A stretch of DNA of 64,000 nucleotides from Stenotrophomonas sp. ZAC14D1_NAIMI4_1 (GCF_003086775.1 NZ_CP026001.1:4182125-4246124), one strand, 5' to 3'. Shown: positions 36,194 through 48,063, numbered from the stretch's first letter. Notes: generated from the letters alone by a model not told the origin. Translations and numbers: made by a program.

Positions 36194-36907
36194 TCAGAGA
36201 CTGGCGCGTGGTGGCAGTGACCAATCGATCGGTGCCTGGCCCTGGCGCTGCAGGTACTCGTTGGCCATCGAGAAGTGGTGGCAACCGAGGAAGCCGCGGT
36301 GCGCCGACAGCGGCGAGGGATGCGGCGACTTCAGCACGCGGTGGCGACGGGTGTCGATCACCTTGCCCTTCTTCTGCGCGTACGCGCCCCAGAGCATGAA
36401 CACCAGGCCGTCGCGCTCGCGGTTGAGCACGTCCACCACGTGGTCGGTGAAGCCTTCCCAGCCACGCCCCTGGTGGGCGCCGGCCTGTCCCTCCTCCACC
36501 GTCAGCACGGCGTTGAGCAGCAGCACGCCGCGCTGCGCCCAGGGCACCAGGCAACCGTGGTCGGGGCGGGCGATACCGAGGTCGCCCTCGATTTCCTTGT
36601 AGATGTTCAGCAGCGACGGCGGCACCGGCACGCCCGGCGCCACCGAAAAGCTCAGGCCGTGGGCCTGGCCGCGGCCGTGGTACGGGTCCTGGCCGAGGAT
36701 CACCACCTTCACCTGTTCGAAGGGCGTGGCGTCGAAGGCGGCGAAGATCTGCGGGCCCGGCGGAAATACCGCTGCACCGGCAGCCTTGCGCTGGCGCAGG
36801 AAGGCGGACAGCTCGCGCATCTGCGGCTGCAACAGGTAATCACCGACATGCTGCTTCCAGCTCGGTTCCAGCTGGATCGCCGGGGTATCCACTACGTCAT
36901 CCATCAT
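36194..36907 (-). CDS. ung: Uracil-DNA glycosylase
   Basis: Ung removes uracil from DNA as the first step of base excision repair. The 237-residue product has the water-activating loop VVILGQDPYHGRGQAHG, the uracil-binding segment LLLNAVLTVE and the C-terminal HPSPLSAHRGF loop with the catalytic histidine. Two adjacent ATG codons (36907 and 36904) are possible starts; the first was used. An in-frame start at 36937 would run into the preceding gene and adds no family sequence. It starts 10 bases after the double-receiver gene ends. Confidence 0.96.
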   Translation of the reverse strand: MMDDVVDTPAIQLEPSWKQHVGDYLLQPQMRELSAFLRQRKAAGAAVFPPGPQIFAAFDATPFEQVKVVILGQDPYHGRGQAHGLSFSVAPGVPVPPSLLNIYKEIEGDLGIARPDHGCLVPWAQRGVLLLNAVLTVEEGQAGAHQGRGWEGFTDHVVDVLNRERDGLVFMLWGAYAQKKGKVIDTRRHRVLKSPHPSPLSAHRGFLGCHHFSMANEYLQRQGQAPIDWSLPPRASL

Positions 36908-36917
36908 CACGCCACTT

Positions 36918-37760
36918 CTATCGCAACAGGGGGCCATCGTTCAAACGTGCCAGCCGCAGCTGGAACAGCACCTTGGTCACCAGCAGGCGCTCCTCGATCG
37001 GCTTGAGCACCAGATCGTTGGCGCCGGCCTGCAGCAGCCCGGTCTGGTTGTGCGGGTTGCCGTCGCCGGTCATCACCAGCACCGGCAGGCGGCGCTTGCC
37101 GTAGCCGAAATCCACGCGCACGCGCTGCACCACGTCGCGGCCGCTCAGCTCACCCTTCAGGGTGACGTCGGTCAGCACCAGGTCGATGCGGTGGCGGCTG
37201 CGGCCCAGCGATTCGGCGGTGAGCAGGGTGAAGGCTTCCTCGGCGCTGACCACGTGCATCACGTTCAACTGCTGCCGCTCGAGCATGCGCTTGGTCGCTT
37301 CGGCCACCACGCGGCTGTCCTCGACATACAGGATGGTGGCGCCGGGAATGGTCTGCGGCTGCACGTAGCCGCGGATGAAGGTCGCCAGCGCCTCGTGGCC
37401 GAGCGCCTTGTCGAAATAGTCGGTGACGTACTCGGTGAAGCGGCGCTGTTCCAGGTGCTGCTGCGCGTCGCCGGAGACCACGATGACCGGCACGTAGGCC
37501 TGGCCGGCGGCTTCGCGCACGCGCTTGGCCAGCGCCAGGCCGTCGCCATCGCGCAGGGTCAGCGAGGTGGTCACCAGATCCACCGGCCCCTGCTCCAGCA
37601 CCTTCTGCGCTTCCTCGATGCTGTCGCAGCCGATCACCTCCACGCCCGGCAGGTCACGCTGCAGGACGTCGGCGATCAGCCTGCGCACCAGCTTGGAACC
37701 ATCGACCACCATCACCCGCGTCGCGGGCCCTTCAAGGTGCTTCAACGCTTGCGGTTGCAT
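36918..37760 (-). CDS. Double-receiver response regulator, first receiver degenerate
   Basis: A 280-residue protein made of two receiver domains with no output domain. In the first (residues ~14-130), the usual phosphoacceptor strand reads DLVTTSLTL, with serine where aspartate is expected. The second (~140-275) has the acidic pair in YVEDS and an intact acceptor in LVLTDVTL, followed by a Thr (VLVMTGD) and a Lys (VLKPIEE), so it should be phosphorylatable. Such proteins act by protein-protein contact. It lies seven bases before the end of ftsX in the same direction; the partner kinase is not in the window. Confidence 0.85.
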   Translation of the reverse strand: MQPQALKHLEGPATRVMVVDGSKLVRRLIADVLQRDLPGVEVIGCDSIEEAQKVLEQGPVDLVTTSLTLRDGDGLALAKRVREAAGQAYVPVIVVSGDAQQHLEQRRFTEYVTDYFDKALGHEALATFIRGYVQPQTIPGATILYVEDSRVVAEATKRMLERQQLNVMHVVSAEEAFTLLTAESLGRSRHRIDLVLTDVTLKGELSGRDVVQRVRVDFGYGKRRLPVLVMTGDGNPHNQTGLLQAGANDLVLKPIEERLLVTKVLFQLRLARLNDGPLLR

Positions 37761-37767
37761 GCCGGTC

Positions 37768-38715
37768 TCAGGTGTCGGTGGGGCGGGTCTGGCGGAGGAA
37801 GTGGCCGGTCACCAGCCAGGCACCCAGCCAGCCCAGCAGCAAGGTGCCGAGCAGCACCAGGCTGCCGTGCAGCAGGTCCAGGCCGTGCAGGACGAAGGGG
37901 CTGCCGTAGCTGCGCGACAGTTCGGCCAGCGGCGTGCGCAGGGCAGCACCGGCCACGCCGATCAGGGCCAGCGCGACCGCACCGGCGCCCAGGCCATACC
38001 AGGCACCCAGGTACAGGAACGGGCGGCGGATGAAACCATCGCTGGCACCGAGCAGCTGCAGCACGCCGATTTCCTCGCGGCGGGCCTGGATGTCCAGGCG
38101 CACGGTATTGCCCACCACCAGCGCGGCACCTGCACCGAGCAGCGCCGACAGCACCTGCACCAGGCGCGCACCGAAGGCCAGCCAGGCATCCAGGCGCTGC
38201 CGCCACAGGGCATCGTGCTGCACCAGGTCGGCACCGGGCAGGCTTTCCAGCGCGCGCGCCAGGCGGGCGTCATCCTGGCCCTGGCCCGGAGTGACCACCA
38301 GCAGCGACGGCAGCGGGTTGTCGTTGAGTGCGTCGATGGCTTCGCCGAGGCCGGCGTCGCGCAGTTCCTGCAGGCCCTGTTCGGGCGTGCGCACGGTCAC
38401 GTTGGCCACGTCCTGGCGGTCGCGCAGTTCGCCCGCCAGGCGCAGCGCGCCGGGGCCATCGACATCGGCCTTGAGGAACACGTTGATGTCGCGCGACTGC
38501 TGCACGCTGCCGGCGAACTGCTTGAGGTTGTCCAGGGCGATGGACAGGCCCAGCGGCAATGCCAGCGCCAGCGCCATGACCATCACCGTCAGCAGGGTGG
38601 CCCACGGCTTGCGGCAGGCGCGGCCCAGGCTGAACACCACGCTGTGGGCATGGTGGTGGAACCACACGCCCAGGCGCGACGGTGCGGCGGCTTCGCTGTT
38701 TTCGTTCTTGCCCAT
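37768..38715 (-). CDS. ftsX: Cell-division ABC transporter permease FtsX
   Basis: FtsX is the membrane subunit of FtsEX, which passes ATP-driven signals to peptidoglycan hydrolases at the septum. The 315-residue product has a cytoplasmic head and a first helix (LLTVMVMALALALPLGLSIAL). A periplasmic loop of ~120 residues follows (INVFLKADVDGPGALRLAG...), then three more helices at the end. This matches the FtsX layout. It starts three bases after the ftsE stop. Confidence 0.93.
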   Translation of the reverse strand: MGKNENSEAAAPSRLGVWFHHHAHSVVFSLGRACRKPWATLLTVMVMALALALPLGLSIALDNLKQFAGSVQQSRDINVFLKADVDGPGALRLAGELRDRQDVANVTVRTPEQGLQELRDAGLGEAIDALNDNPLPSLLVVTPGQGQDDARLARALESLPGADLVQHDALWRQRLDAWLAFGARLVQVLSALLGAGAALVVGNTVRLDIQARREEIGVLQLLGASDGFIRRPFLYLGAWYGLGAGAVALALIGVAGAALRTPLAELSRSYGSPFVLHGLDLLHGSLVLLGTLLLGWLGAWLVTGHFLRQTRPTDT

Positions 38716-38718
38716 GCG

Positions 38719-39405
38719 TTACTCCGCCAGGTCCTGCGGCGAGATGTCGTCCGCCAGCCGGCCATGGTCGAGGATCAGCACGCGCTTGCGCATGCGGCGC
38801 AGCAGCGGCAGGTCGTGGCTGACCACCAGCACGCTGGTGCCGCGCGAGGGCAGCTCGGCGAACAGGGCCATGATCTCCGCCGCCAGGGTCGGGTCGAGGT
38901 TGCCGGTCGGCTCGTCGGCCACCAGCAGCTTGGGTTCGCCGACGATCGCGCGGGCGATGCCCACGCGCTGCTGCTCACCGGCCGACAACTGCGAGGGCAG
39001 TGCTTTTTCGCGGTGGCCCAGGCCCATGCGTTCCAGCACCGAGCGCACGCGCTTGGCGATATCGCCGCGGCGGGTGCCGCGCAGGATCAGCGGCAACGCC
39101 ACGTTCTCGGCGATGGAGCGGTCCATCAGCAGGCGGTGGTCCTGGTAGACCGCGCCCACCGCGCGCCGATGGCGCGGGATGTCACCGCCGCGCACCTTCA
39201 GCAGGTTGCGCTCGTCGAACACCACCGCGCCGCGGCTGGGCCGCTCGTCCAGGTGGATCAACTTGAGCAGGGTGCTTTTGCCCGCCCCGGAATGGCCGGT
39301 GACGAACAGCATTTCGCCGGGGGCTACTTCGAAGCTGACATCGGTCAGGGCTTCGTGGCCACCGGCGTACTGTTTGCTGACATTGTCGAAGCGCAGGACA
39401 CTCAT
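38719..39405 (-). CDS. ftsE: Cell-division ABC transporter ATPase FtsE
   Basis: The 228-residue ATPase partner of FtsX. It has Walker A (GHSGAGKST), the ABC signature as LSAGEQQRVGIAR (Ala replaces the usual first Gly), Walker B (LLVADEPTG) and the H-loop (VVSHD). The start at 39405 gives MSVLRFDNVSKQYAGG, the standard FtsE N-terminus; the open frame further upstream is only SMAG repeat DNA. Confidence 0.95.
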   Translation of the reverse strand: MSVLRFDNVSKQYAGGHEALTDVSFEVAPGEMLFVTGHSGAGKSTLLKLIHLDERPSRGAVVFDERNLLKVRGGDIPRHRRAVGAVYQDHRLLMDRSIAENVALPLILRGTRRGDIAKRVRSVLERMGLGHREKALPSQLSAGEQQRVGIARAIVGEPKLLVADEPTGNLDPTLAAEIMALFAELPSRGTSVLVVSHDLPLLRRMRKRVLILDHGRLADDISPQDLAE

Positions 39406-39438
39406 GCCCCGATTATGCAGGACCGGCGCGACGGATCG

Positions 39439-39461
39439 GTAGCGCCGGGCCATGCCCGGCG
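39439..39461 (+). repeat. SMAG-type GTAG palindrome
   Basis: GTAG at 39439-39442 is followed by CGCCGGG-CCATG-CCCGGCG, a hairpin with seven-base arms. It lies 34 bases upstream of ftsE. Confidence 0.8.
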
Positions 39462-39476
39462 AAAACCTTCCGGTCC

Positions 39477-39594
39477 GGTGGGTGCCGACCGTTGGTGGTG
39501 GGTGCCGACCGTTGGTCGGCACGCCGTTAAAGCCGCCCGACCAACGGTCGGGCGCTACCGGTCGGTTTGGTGGGTGCCGACCGTTGGTCGGCAC
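39477..39594. repeat. Cluster of GTGCCGACC palindromes between rhlB and ftsE
   Basis: Three direct copies begin GGTGGGTGCCGACCGTTGGT (39477-39496, 39497-39522 and 39569-39594). The second and third end in CGGCAC and fold into a perfect 9-bp hairpin (GTGCCGACC/GGTCGGCAC). An inverted element at 39535-39558 (arms GCCCGACC/GGTCGGGC, GTAG head at 39555-39558 on the minus strand) separates them. The cluster directly follows the rhlB stop and probably acts as a 3' boundary of the rhlB mRNA. Confidence 0.75.
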
Positions 39595-39599
39595 ACCGA

Positions 39600-41324
39600 T
39601 CAGTTGCCCGACAGCATCCGGCGGATCTTGCGGCCGATACGGGTCAGGAACGAATCACCGGTGTCGGCGGCGGTACGCACCGGCTTGGCCACCACCTGCA
39701 CCGGGGTGACCGGGCTGGCGCCATTGCCGGCGGTGTTCTGCGCGCCCTCGGCACCTTCGACCGGACGGCCGTGGCGACGACGACGACGCTTGCGCGTCTT
39801 GTGCTCGCCATCGGCGGCACCTTCCGGTGCGCCTTCGGCACGCGGCGGGCGCGGCGGACGCGGGGCCTGGGCAGCGGCGCCTTCGGCACCGGCGACCGGC
39901 GCAGCAGCCTGCTCGCCTTCCACGCGCGGCTTGCGCGGGCCACGCGGGCGGCGTTCGCCACTGCGCTCACCGTCGCGACCACCACGGCCACCACCGCCGC
40001 TGCCGGAACGGCCGCCACTGCGGCCACCGCCACGACGCTCTTCCTCGGCGGCGCGGGCTTCGCGCGCTTCGCGGAAGATCTGGCCGACGCTTTCGTTGTC
40101 GTCGCCTTCCTCGCCTTCGGCCGGGGCCGGGCGTTCCGGGCGCGGCAGCGGGGTCATCAGTTCCTTGGTGACCGGCTCGGACGGAATCTTCTGCTCGATG
40201 TACGCCTCGATGTCCGGCAGGCCCATCGCGTAGCGCTCGCAGGCGAAGCTGATCGCATCACCCTCTTCGCCCAGGCGCGCGGTACGGCCGATGCGGTGCA
40301 CGTAGTCTTCGGCGTCGAACGGCAGGTCGTAGTTGTAGACGTACTTGATGCCATCGATGTGCAGGCCGCGCGCAGCCACGTCGGTGGCCACCAGGATTTC
40401 CAGCTGGCCCTTCTGGAAGCGGTTGAGCAGGCTCTCGCGCTTCTTCTGCGGCACGTCGCCGGACAGCACGCCGACGCGGTAGCCGGCCTTTTCCAGCGAA
40501 CGCGCCACGCGCTCGACGAACACCTTGGTGTTGACGAAGACCATGGTGCGCGCGCCTTCGCTGCGCGACAGCAGGCCCAGCAGCAGCGGGATCTTCTCGT
40601 CATCGGCCGGGAAGTAGATGCGCTGGCGCACGCGCGCGGCGGTGATGGTCTCGGCTTCGACCACCAGCTTCTGCGGCTCGTTCATGTGCTCGTAGGCCAG
40701 CTCCAGCACGCGGTGGCTGAGGGTGGCGCTGAACAGCAGGGTCTGGCGGGTGGTGCGCTCGGGCATGCGGCGCAGCAGGAAGCGGATGTCCTTGATGAAG
40801 CCCAGGTCGAACATGCGGTCGGCTTCGTCCAGCACGCAGATCTCGCAGGCGTGCAGCGAAACCACCTTGTGCTGCTTCACGTAGTCGATCAGGCGGCCCG
40901 GGGTGGCGATGATCACGTCCACGCCCTGCTGCAGCAGTTCGCGCTGCTTGTCGTAATCGACGCCGCCGTAGACCAGGGCGAAACGCAGGCCCAGGTCGGA
41001 ACCGAACTTGACCGCATCCTTGTGGATCTGGATGGCCAGTTCGCGGGTCGGTGCCAGGATCAGGGCGCGCGGGTCTTCCGGCTTGCGGTCGGCCAGTGCC
41101 GGACGCGTCAGCAGGCGGTTCACGACAGCGACCAGGAAGGCCAGCGTCTTGCCGGTGCCGGTCTGCGCCTGGCCGGCAACATCACCGCCGGGCAGCGCGA
41201 CCGGCAGGGTCAGCGCCTGGATCGGGGTGCAGCGGGTGAATCCGGCTCCTTCAAGGCCGGCCTGCAGGGCCGGATGCAGCTCGAAGGAGGAGAAGGTCAA
41301 ATCGGTCAGCGGTTTGTCGCTCAT
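39600..41324 (-). CDS. rhlB: ATP-dependent RNA helicase RhlB
   Basis: A 574-residue DEAD-box helicase. The core (residues ~1-415) follows RhlB closely: [52 protein letters not shown] and HRIGRTAR. RhlB unwinds RNA for the degradosome. The C-terminal ~155 residues are low-complexity: RGG-type repeats, then an Arg tract ([12 protein letters not shown]), closing with a short basic amphipathic helix ([15 protein letters not shown]). E. coli RhlB has about 421 residues, so the tail is an addition. The start at 41324 gives [14 protein letters not shown]. The location opposite trxA-rho is the same as in E. coli, which supports the name. Confidence 0.92.
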   Translation of the reverse strand: MSDKPLTDLTFSSFELHPALQAGLEGAGFTRCTPIQALTLPVALPGGDVAGQAQTGTGKTLAFLVAVVNRLLTRPALADRKPEDPRALILAPTRELAIQIHKDAVKFGSDLGLRFALVYGGVDYDKQRELLQQGVDVIIATPGRLIDYVKQHKVVSLHACEICVLDEADRMFDLGFIKDIRFLLRRMPERTTRQTLLFSATLSHRVLELAYEHMNEPQKLVVEAETITAARVRQRIYFPADDEKIPLLLGLLSRSEGARTMVFVNTKVFVERVARSLEKAGYRVGVLSGDVPQKKRESLLNRFQKGQLEILVATDVAARGLHIDGIKYVYNYDLPFDAEDYVHRIGRTARLGEEGDAISFACERYAMGLPDIEAYIEQKIPSEPVTKELMTPLPRPERPAPAEGEEGDDNESVGQIFREAREARAAEEERRGGGRSGGRSGSGGGGRGGRDGERSGERRPRGPRKPRVEGEQAAAPVAGAEGAAAQAPRPPRPPRAEGAPEGAADGEHKTRKRRRRRHGRPVEGAEGAQNTAGNGASPVTPVQVVAKPVRTAADTGDSFLTRIGRKIRRMLSGN

Positions 41325-41819
41325 GAGTCCGTCTTGGTATGGCCGCCGGCCCACGGGGCGGCTGGCACTTCATCGTCTGCGGCGGGTTGGCAGGCGGGGA
41401 CCACCCGGTCCGCACGCCGCACAATGCCCCAGTTTAACGCACTCGGGCCGGCAAACCGGAACCGCTCGTCTCACAGGACCGGGAGACGGCACGCCCGCAC
41501 GGGGCCTTCACCCAGCCGCACGCCACTTGAACGGCCCTGTGCCGGCCACTGGCCCTGCCCCGGTGCCACCCCCATCTCCTCGAAGACAGTGAAATCCGAC
41601 ACATACCGGGCTGGGACACGATCACGTTACGCTGGGTTCCAGCCAGCAACTGTCCCCGCCGCGCGATAGGGGTACACTGCCGGCCGTGAGCGTCCAGGCA
41701 TCCCGCCGAACGCACCGCGGCAGACCGCCGCGAGGCAACGACGAGGGTCGCGCCACCGGGCATGGCCCAGTTCACCCACCTCCGGCCTGGCCGGGTGCAA
41801 TCCAAGACGAGAAACCAAG
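41325..41819. other. Divergent intergenic region of rhlB and trxA
   Basis: Nearly 500 bases without a credible gene; the open frames across it are composition-driven. It must hold the promoters of rhlB (minus) and trxA (plus). A TACACT hexamer at 41673-41678 is a possible -10 for trxA, but no good -35 is placed before it. No structured RNA was recognised. Confidence 0.4.
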
Positions 41820-42149
41820 ATGAGCGACAAGGTTGTACACGTCGGCGATGCCGACTTTGATAGCACCGTGCTGAATTCCAAGGAACCGGTGCTGGTCGAT
41901 TTCTGGGCAGAGTGGTGCGGCCCCTGCAAGATGATCGCCCCCGCGCTGGACGAACTGGCCGACGCCTACCAGGGCCGCGCCAAGATCGCCAAGGTCAACG
42001 TCGACAACAACCGCGCGCTGGCCGCCAAGTACCACGTGCGTTCGATCCCGTACCTGGTCGTCTTCAAGGACGGCGAAAAGGTCGGCGAGCAGATCGGTGC
42101 GGTGGGCAAGGCCCAGCTGGCCGGCCTGCTGGACAAGGCCCTGGCCTGA
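41820..42149 (+). CDS. trxA: Thioredoxin
   Basis: A 109-residue cytoplasmic disulfide reductase. The active site [10 protein letters not shown] sits at the expected position, with the conserved cis-proline in [11 protein letters not shown]. Length and fold match thioredoxin 1. It is the first gene of a plus-strand pair with rho, 227 bases upstream of it. A 10-bp hairpin follows the stop. Confidence 0.97.
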   Translation: MSDKVVHVGDADFDSTVLNSKEPVLVDFWAEWCGPCKMIAPALDELADAYQGRAKIAKVNVDNNRALAAKYHVRSIPYLVVFKDGEKVGEQIGAVGKAQLAGLLDKALA

Positions 42150-42162
42150 TCCTGCTGTTCCA

Positions 42163-42187
42163 CGGCAGCCGCTGACCGCGGCTGCCG
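42163..42187 (+). terminator. Hairpin after trxA (no T-run)
   Basis: CGGCAGCCGC and GCGGCTGCCG form a perfect 10-bp stem with a five-base loop (TGACC), 14 bases after the trxA stop. No T-run follows, so it may protect the 3' end or assist Rho-dependent release rather than terminate alone. Confidence 0.5.
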
Positions 42188-42229
42188 CTGGGCGCCCGGC
42201 GCCCGCATGAATGCAATACCCGGTGACCC

Positions 42230-42257
42230 TTGCACGGCGCCGCTGGCCGATGATAGT
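42230..42257 (+). promoter_or_regulatory. Candidate promoter of rho
   Basis: TTGCAC (42230-42235) and GATAGT (42252-42257) are spaced by 16 bases and leave a leader of about 110 bases before the rho start. The match to consensus is only partial. Confidence 0.35.
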
Positions 42258-42376
42258 GTCGGCATATCCGGCCGCGTTCGCGTGCCGCACCCTCTGGACG
42301 CAGTTTCTTCCAGACCCATTCCCAACGTTCGCCGCCCCAGCCGGGCGCTCGCACCTTCAAGCGAGGAATAACGCTC

Positions 42377-44137
42377 TTGTCCGATAACACTCCCGAAACC
42401 GGCAGCGCCGATGCGCCCGCCGAAAAGCGCGTGCGCAAGCCCCGCGTGAGCAAGGCAGCCGCTCCGGCCGCCGCCGAAACCAGCGCTGCGCCCGCGCAGC
42501 CGACCCTGCCGCTGGCACCCGCGCCCGAAGCGCCGGCACCGGCCGCAGCCGCCCCCGCGCCGAGCGCGCCCGCTGCTGAAGCCCCCGCCTCCGGCGGCGG
42601 TGATGGCGGCGAAGGCCGCGAATCCGGCCAGCCCCGCCAGCAGAACCACCAGGGTGGTCAGGGTGGCGGCCAGAACCAGGGCCAGAACAACAATCCCTAC
42701 AACCAGGGTGGCCAGAACGGCCAGCAGGGCCAGGGCAACCGCCGTGACCGCTTCCGCAACCGTCGCGACCGCGACCGTGGTGGCCGTGGCCGCGAAGACG
42801 GCATGCCGCAGGACGGTGGCGAGCAGCAGCCCTTCGTGCCGCGCCCGCACGCCAACGTGCCGGAAGGCTTCCCGGTCTACTCGCTGAGCGACCTCAAGCG
42901 CATGCCGGCGCAGAAGCTGCTGGAAATCGCCGAGCAGCTGCAGATCTCCGAAGGCGTCGCCCGCGCCCGCAAGCAGGACGTCATCTTCGCCCTGCTGAAG
43001 GTGCTGACCCGCCACGGTGACGGCGTCGCCGCCGACGGCGTGCTGGAAATCCTGCCCGACGGCTTCGGCTTCCTGCGCGCGGCCGAGGCCAGCTACCTGG
43101 CCGGCCCGGACGACACCTACATCTCGCCCAGCCAGATCCGCCGCTTCAACCTGCGCACCGGCGACCACATCTCCGGCCGCATCCGCTTCCCGAAGGACGG
43201 CGAGCGCTACTTCGCACTGAACATCGTCGACACCATCAACGGTGAGCCGATCGAAGCGTCGAAGAACAAGGTGCTGTTCGAGAACCTGACCCCGCTGTTC
43301 CCGCGTCGCCGCTTCACCCTGGAGCGCGGCAACGGTTCGTCGGAAGACATCACCGGCCGCATCCTCGACCTGATGGCGCCGCAGGGCAAGGGCCAGCGCT
43401 CGCTCATCGTCTCCCAGCCGAAGGCCGGCAAGACGATGATGATGCAGCAGGTGGCCACGGCCATCACCACCAACCACCCGGACGTGCACCTGATCGTGCT
43501 GCTGATCGACGAGCGCCCGGAAGAAGTGACCGAAATGCAGCGCACCGTGCGCGGCGAGGTCATCAGCTCGACCTTCGACGAGCCGGCCGCGCGCCACGTG
43601 CAGGTGGCCGAAATGGTCATCGAGCGCGCCAAGCGCCTGGTCGAGCACAAGAAGGACGTGGTGATCCTGCTGGACTCCATCACCCGCCTGGCCCGTGCCT
43701 ACAACAACGTGGTGCCGAGCTCGGGCAAGGTGCTGACCGGCGGCGTGGACGCCAACGCCCTGCACCGCCCGAAGCGCTTCTTCGGTGCCGCGCGCAACGT
43801 GGAAGAAGGCGGCAGCCTGACCATCATCGCCACCGCGCTGGTCGACACCGGCTCGAAGATGGACGAGGTGATCTACGAAGAGTTCAAGGGCACCGGCAAC
43901 AGCGAAGTGCACCTGAGCCGTCGCATCGCTGAAAAGCGCGTGTTCCCGGCCATCGACATCAACCGTTCGGGCACCCGCCGCGAAGACCTGCTGATCGAAC
44001 CGGAACTGCTGCAGAAGATCTGGATCCTGCGCAAGCTGCTGCATCCGATGGATGAAATGGCCGCGATGGAATTCCTGCTGGACAAGATGAAGAACACCAA
44101 GTCCAACGACGAGTTCTTCGGTTCCATGAAGCGATAA
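42377..44137 (+). CDS. rho: Transcription termination factor Rho with a long disordered N-terminal tail
   Basis: Rho is the hexameric RNA-dependent ATPase that ends transcription. Residues ~168-586 correspond to the whole E. coli protein: N-terminal domain ([19 protein letters not shown]), RNA-binding fold (DGFGFLR), P-loop (QPKAGKTMM, near 346-356), Walker B ([10 protein letters not shown]) and C-terminus (DEFFGSMKR). Before it lies a tail of about 166 residues: Ala/Pro-rich (27-72), then Gly/Gln/Asn-rich (73-120), then Arg/Asp/Gly-rich (121-140). The start is a TTG at 42377 preceded by GAGGAA. A strong terminator follows. Confidence 0.96.
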   Translation: MSDNTPETGSADAPAEKRVRKPRVSKAAAPAAAETSAAPAQPTLPLAPAPEAPAPAAAAPAPSAPAAEAPASGGGDGGEGRESGQPRQQNHQGGQGGGQNQGQNNNPYNQGGQNGQQGQGNRRDRFRNRRDRDRGGRGREDGMPQDGGEQQPFVPRPHANVPEGFPVYSLSDLKRMPAQKLLEIAEQLQISEGVARARKQDVIFALLKVLTRHGDGVAADGVLEILPDGFGFLRAAEASYLAGPDDTYISPSQIRRFNLRTGDHISGRIRFPKDGERYFALNIVDTINGEPIEASKNKVLFENLTPLFPRRRFTLERGNGSSEDITGRILDLMAPQGKGQRSLIVSQPKAGKTMMMQQVATAITTNHPDVHLIVLLIDERPEEVTEMQRTVRGEVISSTFDEPAARHVQVAEMVIERAKRLVEHKKDVVILLDSITRLARAYNNVVPSSGKVLTGGVDANALHRPKRFFGAARNVEEGGSLTIIATALVDTGSKMDEVIYEEFKGTGNSEVHLSRRIAEKRVFPAIDINRSGTRREDLLIEPELLQKIWILRKLLHPMDEMAAMEFLLDKMKNTKSNDEFFGSMKR

Positions 44138-44140
44138 GAA

Positions 44141-44168
44141 AAAAGCCCCGCACTGCGGGGCTTTTTTT
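44141..44168 (+). terminator. Intrinsic terminator of rho
   Basis: AAAAGCCCCGC, a three-base loop and GCGGGGC followed by seven T. It begins three bases after the rho stop codon. Confidence 0.93.
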
Positions 44169-44187
44169 GGGCTTTCGCGGCGGCAGG

Positions 44188-44236
44188 CATCCACGCATGG
44201 CGTGGATCTACCGGTAGCGCCGGGCCATGCCCGGCG
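44188..44236. repeat. Head-to-head pair of SMAG palindromes
   Basis: A minus-strand element (44188-44211, ATCCACG body, GTAG read from 44211) and a plus-strand element (44214-44236, GTAG then CGCCGGG...CCCGGCG) face each other across two bases. Their bodies are the two variants found singly at 13223 and 39439. They separate rho from the convergent unknown gene. Confidence 0.8.
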
Positions 44237-44244
44237 AGATGCCT

Positions 44245-45312
44245 CTACGCGCAGACCTCGCGCGGGTCCAGGCCGAGGTCGCGGCAGATGCGGTCGTGGG
44301 CCAGGCCCGCACAGCGCAGCGTGCCGCCCAGCATTTCGCTGAGCATGCTGCTGCCGCGATAGGCCAGGTAGCACCACGGTTCGACCGGCACCTTGCCGCC
44401 CTGCGCCTTCATCACCACGCGCGCCTCGTCCCACGCACCAACGAGGTAGAGGGCCAGGGCGAACTCGGCGCGATGGCGGCGCTCACGCGATGAGGTGCAG
44501 GCCGCGAGCGCGCGTTCCAGGCCGGCGGGTTGCACGTCCAGCCAGTCCAGCAGCGCCTTGCGCACCAGGTCGGCCAGGCCGGGCACGTTGGCGGTGCGCA
44601 CCACCCCGACAATCTCCAGCGGCGCATCGCACTCGTCCATCCACGGGTAGGTCCATTCCACCACGTGCGCCGCGATCGCCGCATGGGCATCGCGGCCGCG
44701 CGGGGCGTTGTCACTGATCCAGCGCAGGTACGCCCACATCTCCTCGTCACTGCCGTCCCACTTTTCCATGCTGGCCTTGGCCAGCATGTAGACCGAGGGT
44801 GCGTGGTACGGCGCCAGCGCCATCACCTGCGCGAAGCGCTCGCTGCGCGCCTCACGTTCGATGTCGCACACCACGTCACAGTGCAGCAGGCCATAGAACG
44901 CCAGCGGCGGTGCGTCCGCACGCTCGGCCAGTGCCTTGAACCGCCGCTGCGCGGCCTGGAACTTCAGCGGGAAGGCGCGCCTGCGCGCTTCGGGGATTTC
45001 ATGAAAGTAGGTTTCGCCGCGCAGGCGCCAGCCTTCGCCCAGCTCGGCAAAGGCCAGCAGCAGTGCAGCATCGATGGAATCGGGCGCGTGTGCGTGCCAT
45101 TGCGCGGCGAGCGCAGGCGCCTGCACCTGCTTGCCGAGGTAGGCGTAGAAATCCACCTGGCTGCCTTCGTGGAGCTCGGCCATCACCGCCGAGGCCTGCG
45201 CGTACGCGCCCTGCCGCACCAGCTCAAGCAGCGCGCGTGCGTCGGTGACACACGTGACATCGATGGTGGAACCATGAGGCTGCAGCCTCACGCTCTGGAG
45301 TAAACGGCGCAT
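44245..45312 (-). CDS. Hypothetical cytoplasmic protein
   Basis: A 355-residue soluble protein with no signal peptide or membrane helix. It is helical throughout, with TPR-like helix pairs (ALLLAFAELGEGWRLRGE, SVYMLAKASMEKWDGSDEEM, EFALALYLVGAWDEARVVM) and several aromatic and acidic patches. No enzyme motif is visible. The ATG at 45312 follows AAGGACG at a good distance. Its only neighbours are rho (convergent) and the glycosidase upstream in the same direction, with a hairpin between, so it is probably its own transcription unit. The family is not recognised. Confidence 0.75.
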   Translation of the reverse strand: MRRLLQSVRLQPHGSTIDVTCVTDARALLELVRQGAYAQASAVMAELHEGSQVDFYAYLGKQVQAPALAAQWHAHAPDSIDAALLLAFAELGEGWRLRGETYFHEIPEARRRAFPLKFQAAQRRFKALAERADAPPLAFYGLLHCDVVCDIEREARSERFAQVMALAPYHAPSVYMLAKASMEKWDGSDEEMWAYLRWISDNAPRGRDAHAAIAAHVVEWTYPWMDECDAPLEIVGVVRTANVPGLADLVRKALLDWLDVQPAGLERALAACTSSRERRHRAEFALALYLVGAWDEARVVMKAQGGKVPVEPWCYLAYRGSSMLSEMLGGTLRCAGLAHDRICRDLGLDPREVCA

Positions 45313-45420
45313 GGTCGTCCTTGTCTGTGGATCCGCACGACACGCGGATCGCTTCCTGGTGCGCCAGTTTAGCGGCGCACCAGGACACGTGGACGGAACG
45401 ACATCAAGCTTTGCTCCGCT

Positions 45421-45439
45421 CGCCGGGCATCACCCGGCG
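45421..45439. terminator. Hairpin after the GH3 gene
   Basis: CGCCGGG-CATCA-CCCGGCG, a 7-bp stem 12 bases past the GH3 stop. It resembles the body of the SMAG elements but has no GTAG head, so it is either a decayed copy or a 3' stem. Confidence 0.45.
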
Positions 45440-45451
45440 CAACCGCGTGGC

Positions 45452-47983
<2,532 letters not shown>

Positions 47984-48063
47984 TGGGCTCTACCTCCGTG
48001 GATGAAATTCCTGGCGCGCATGTCTGCGACCGCACGCCGGCATGGGCGCTTGCGCACCGCTCC

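Noticed and set aside
44188..44236. A small RNA gene between rho and the next gene
   Set aside because: The hairpins are explained by two SMAG palindromes, and no promoter or T-run is linked to them.
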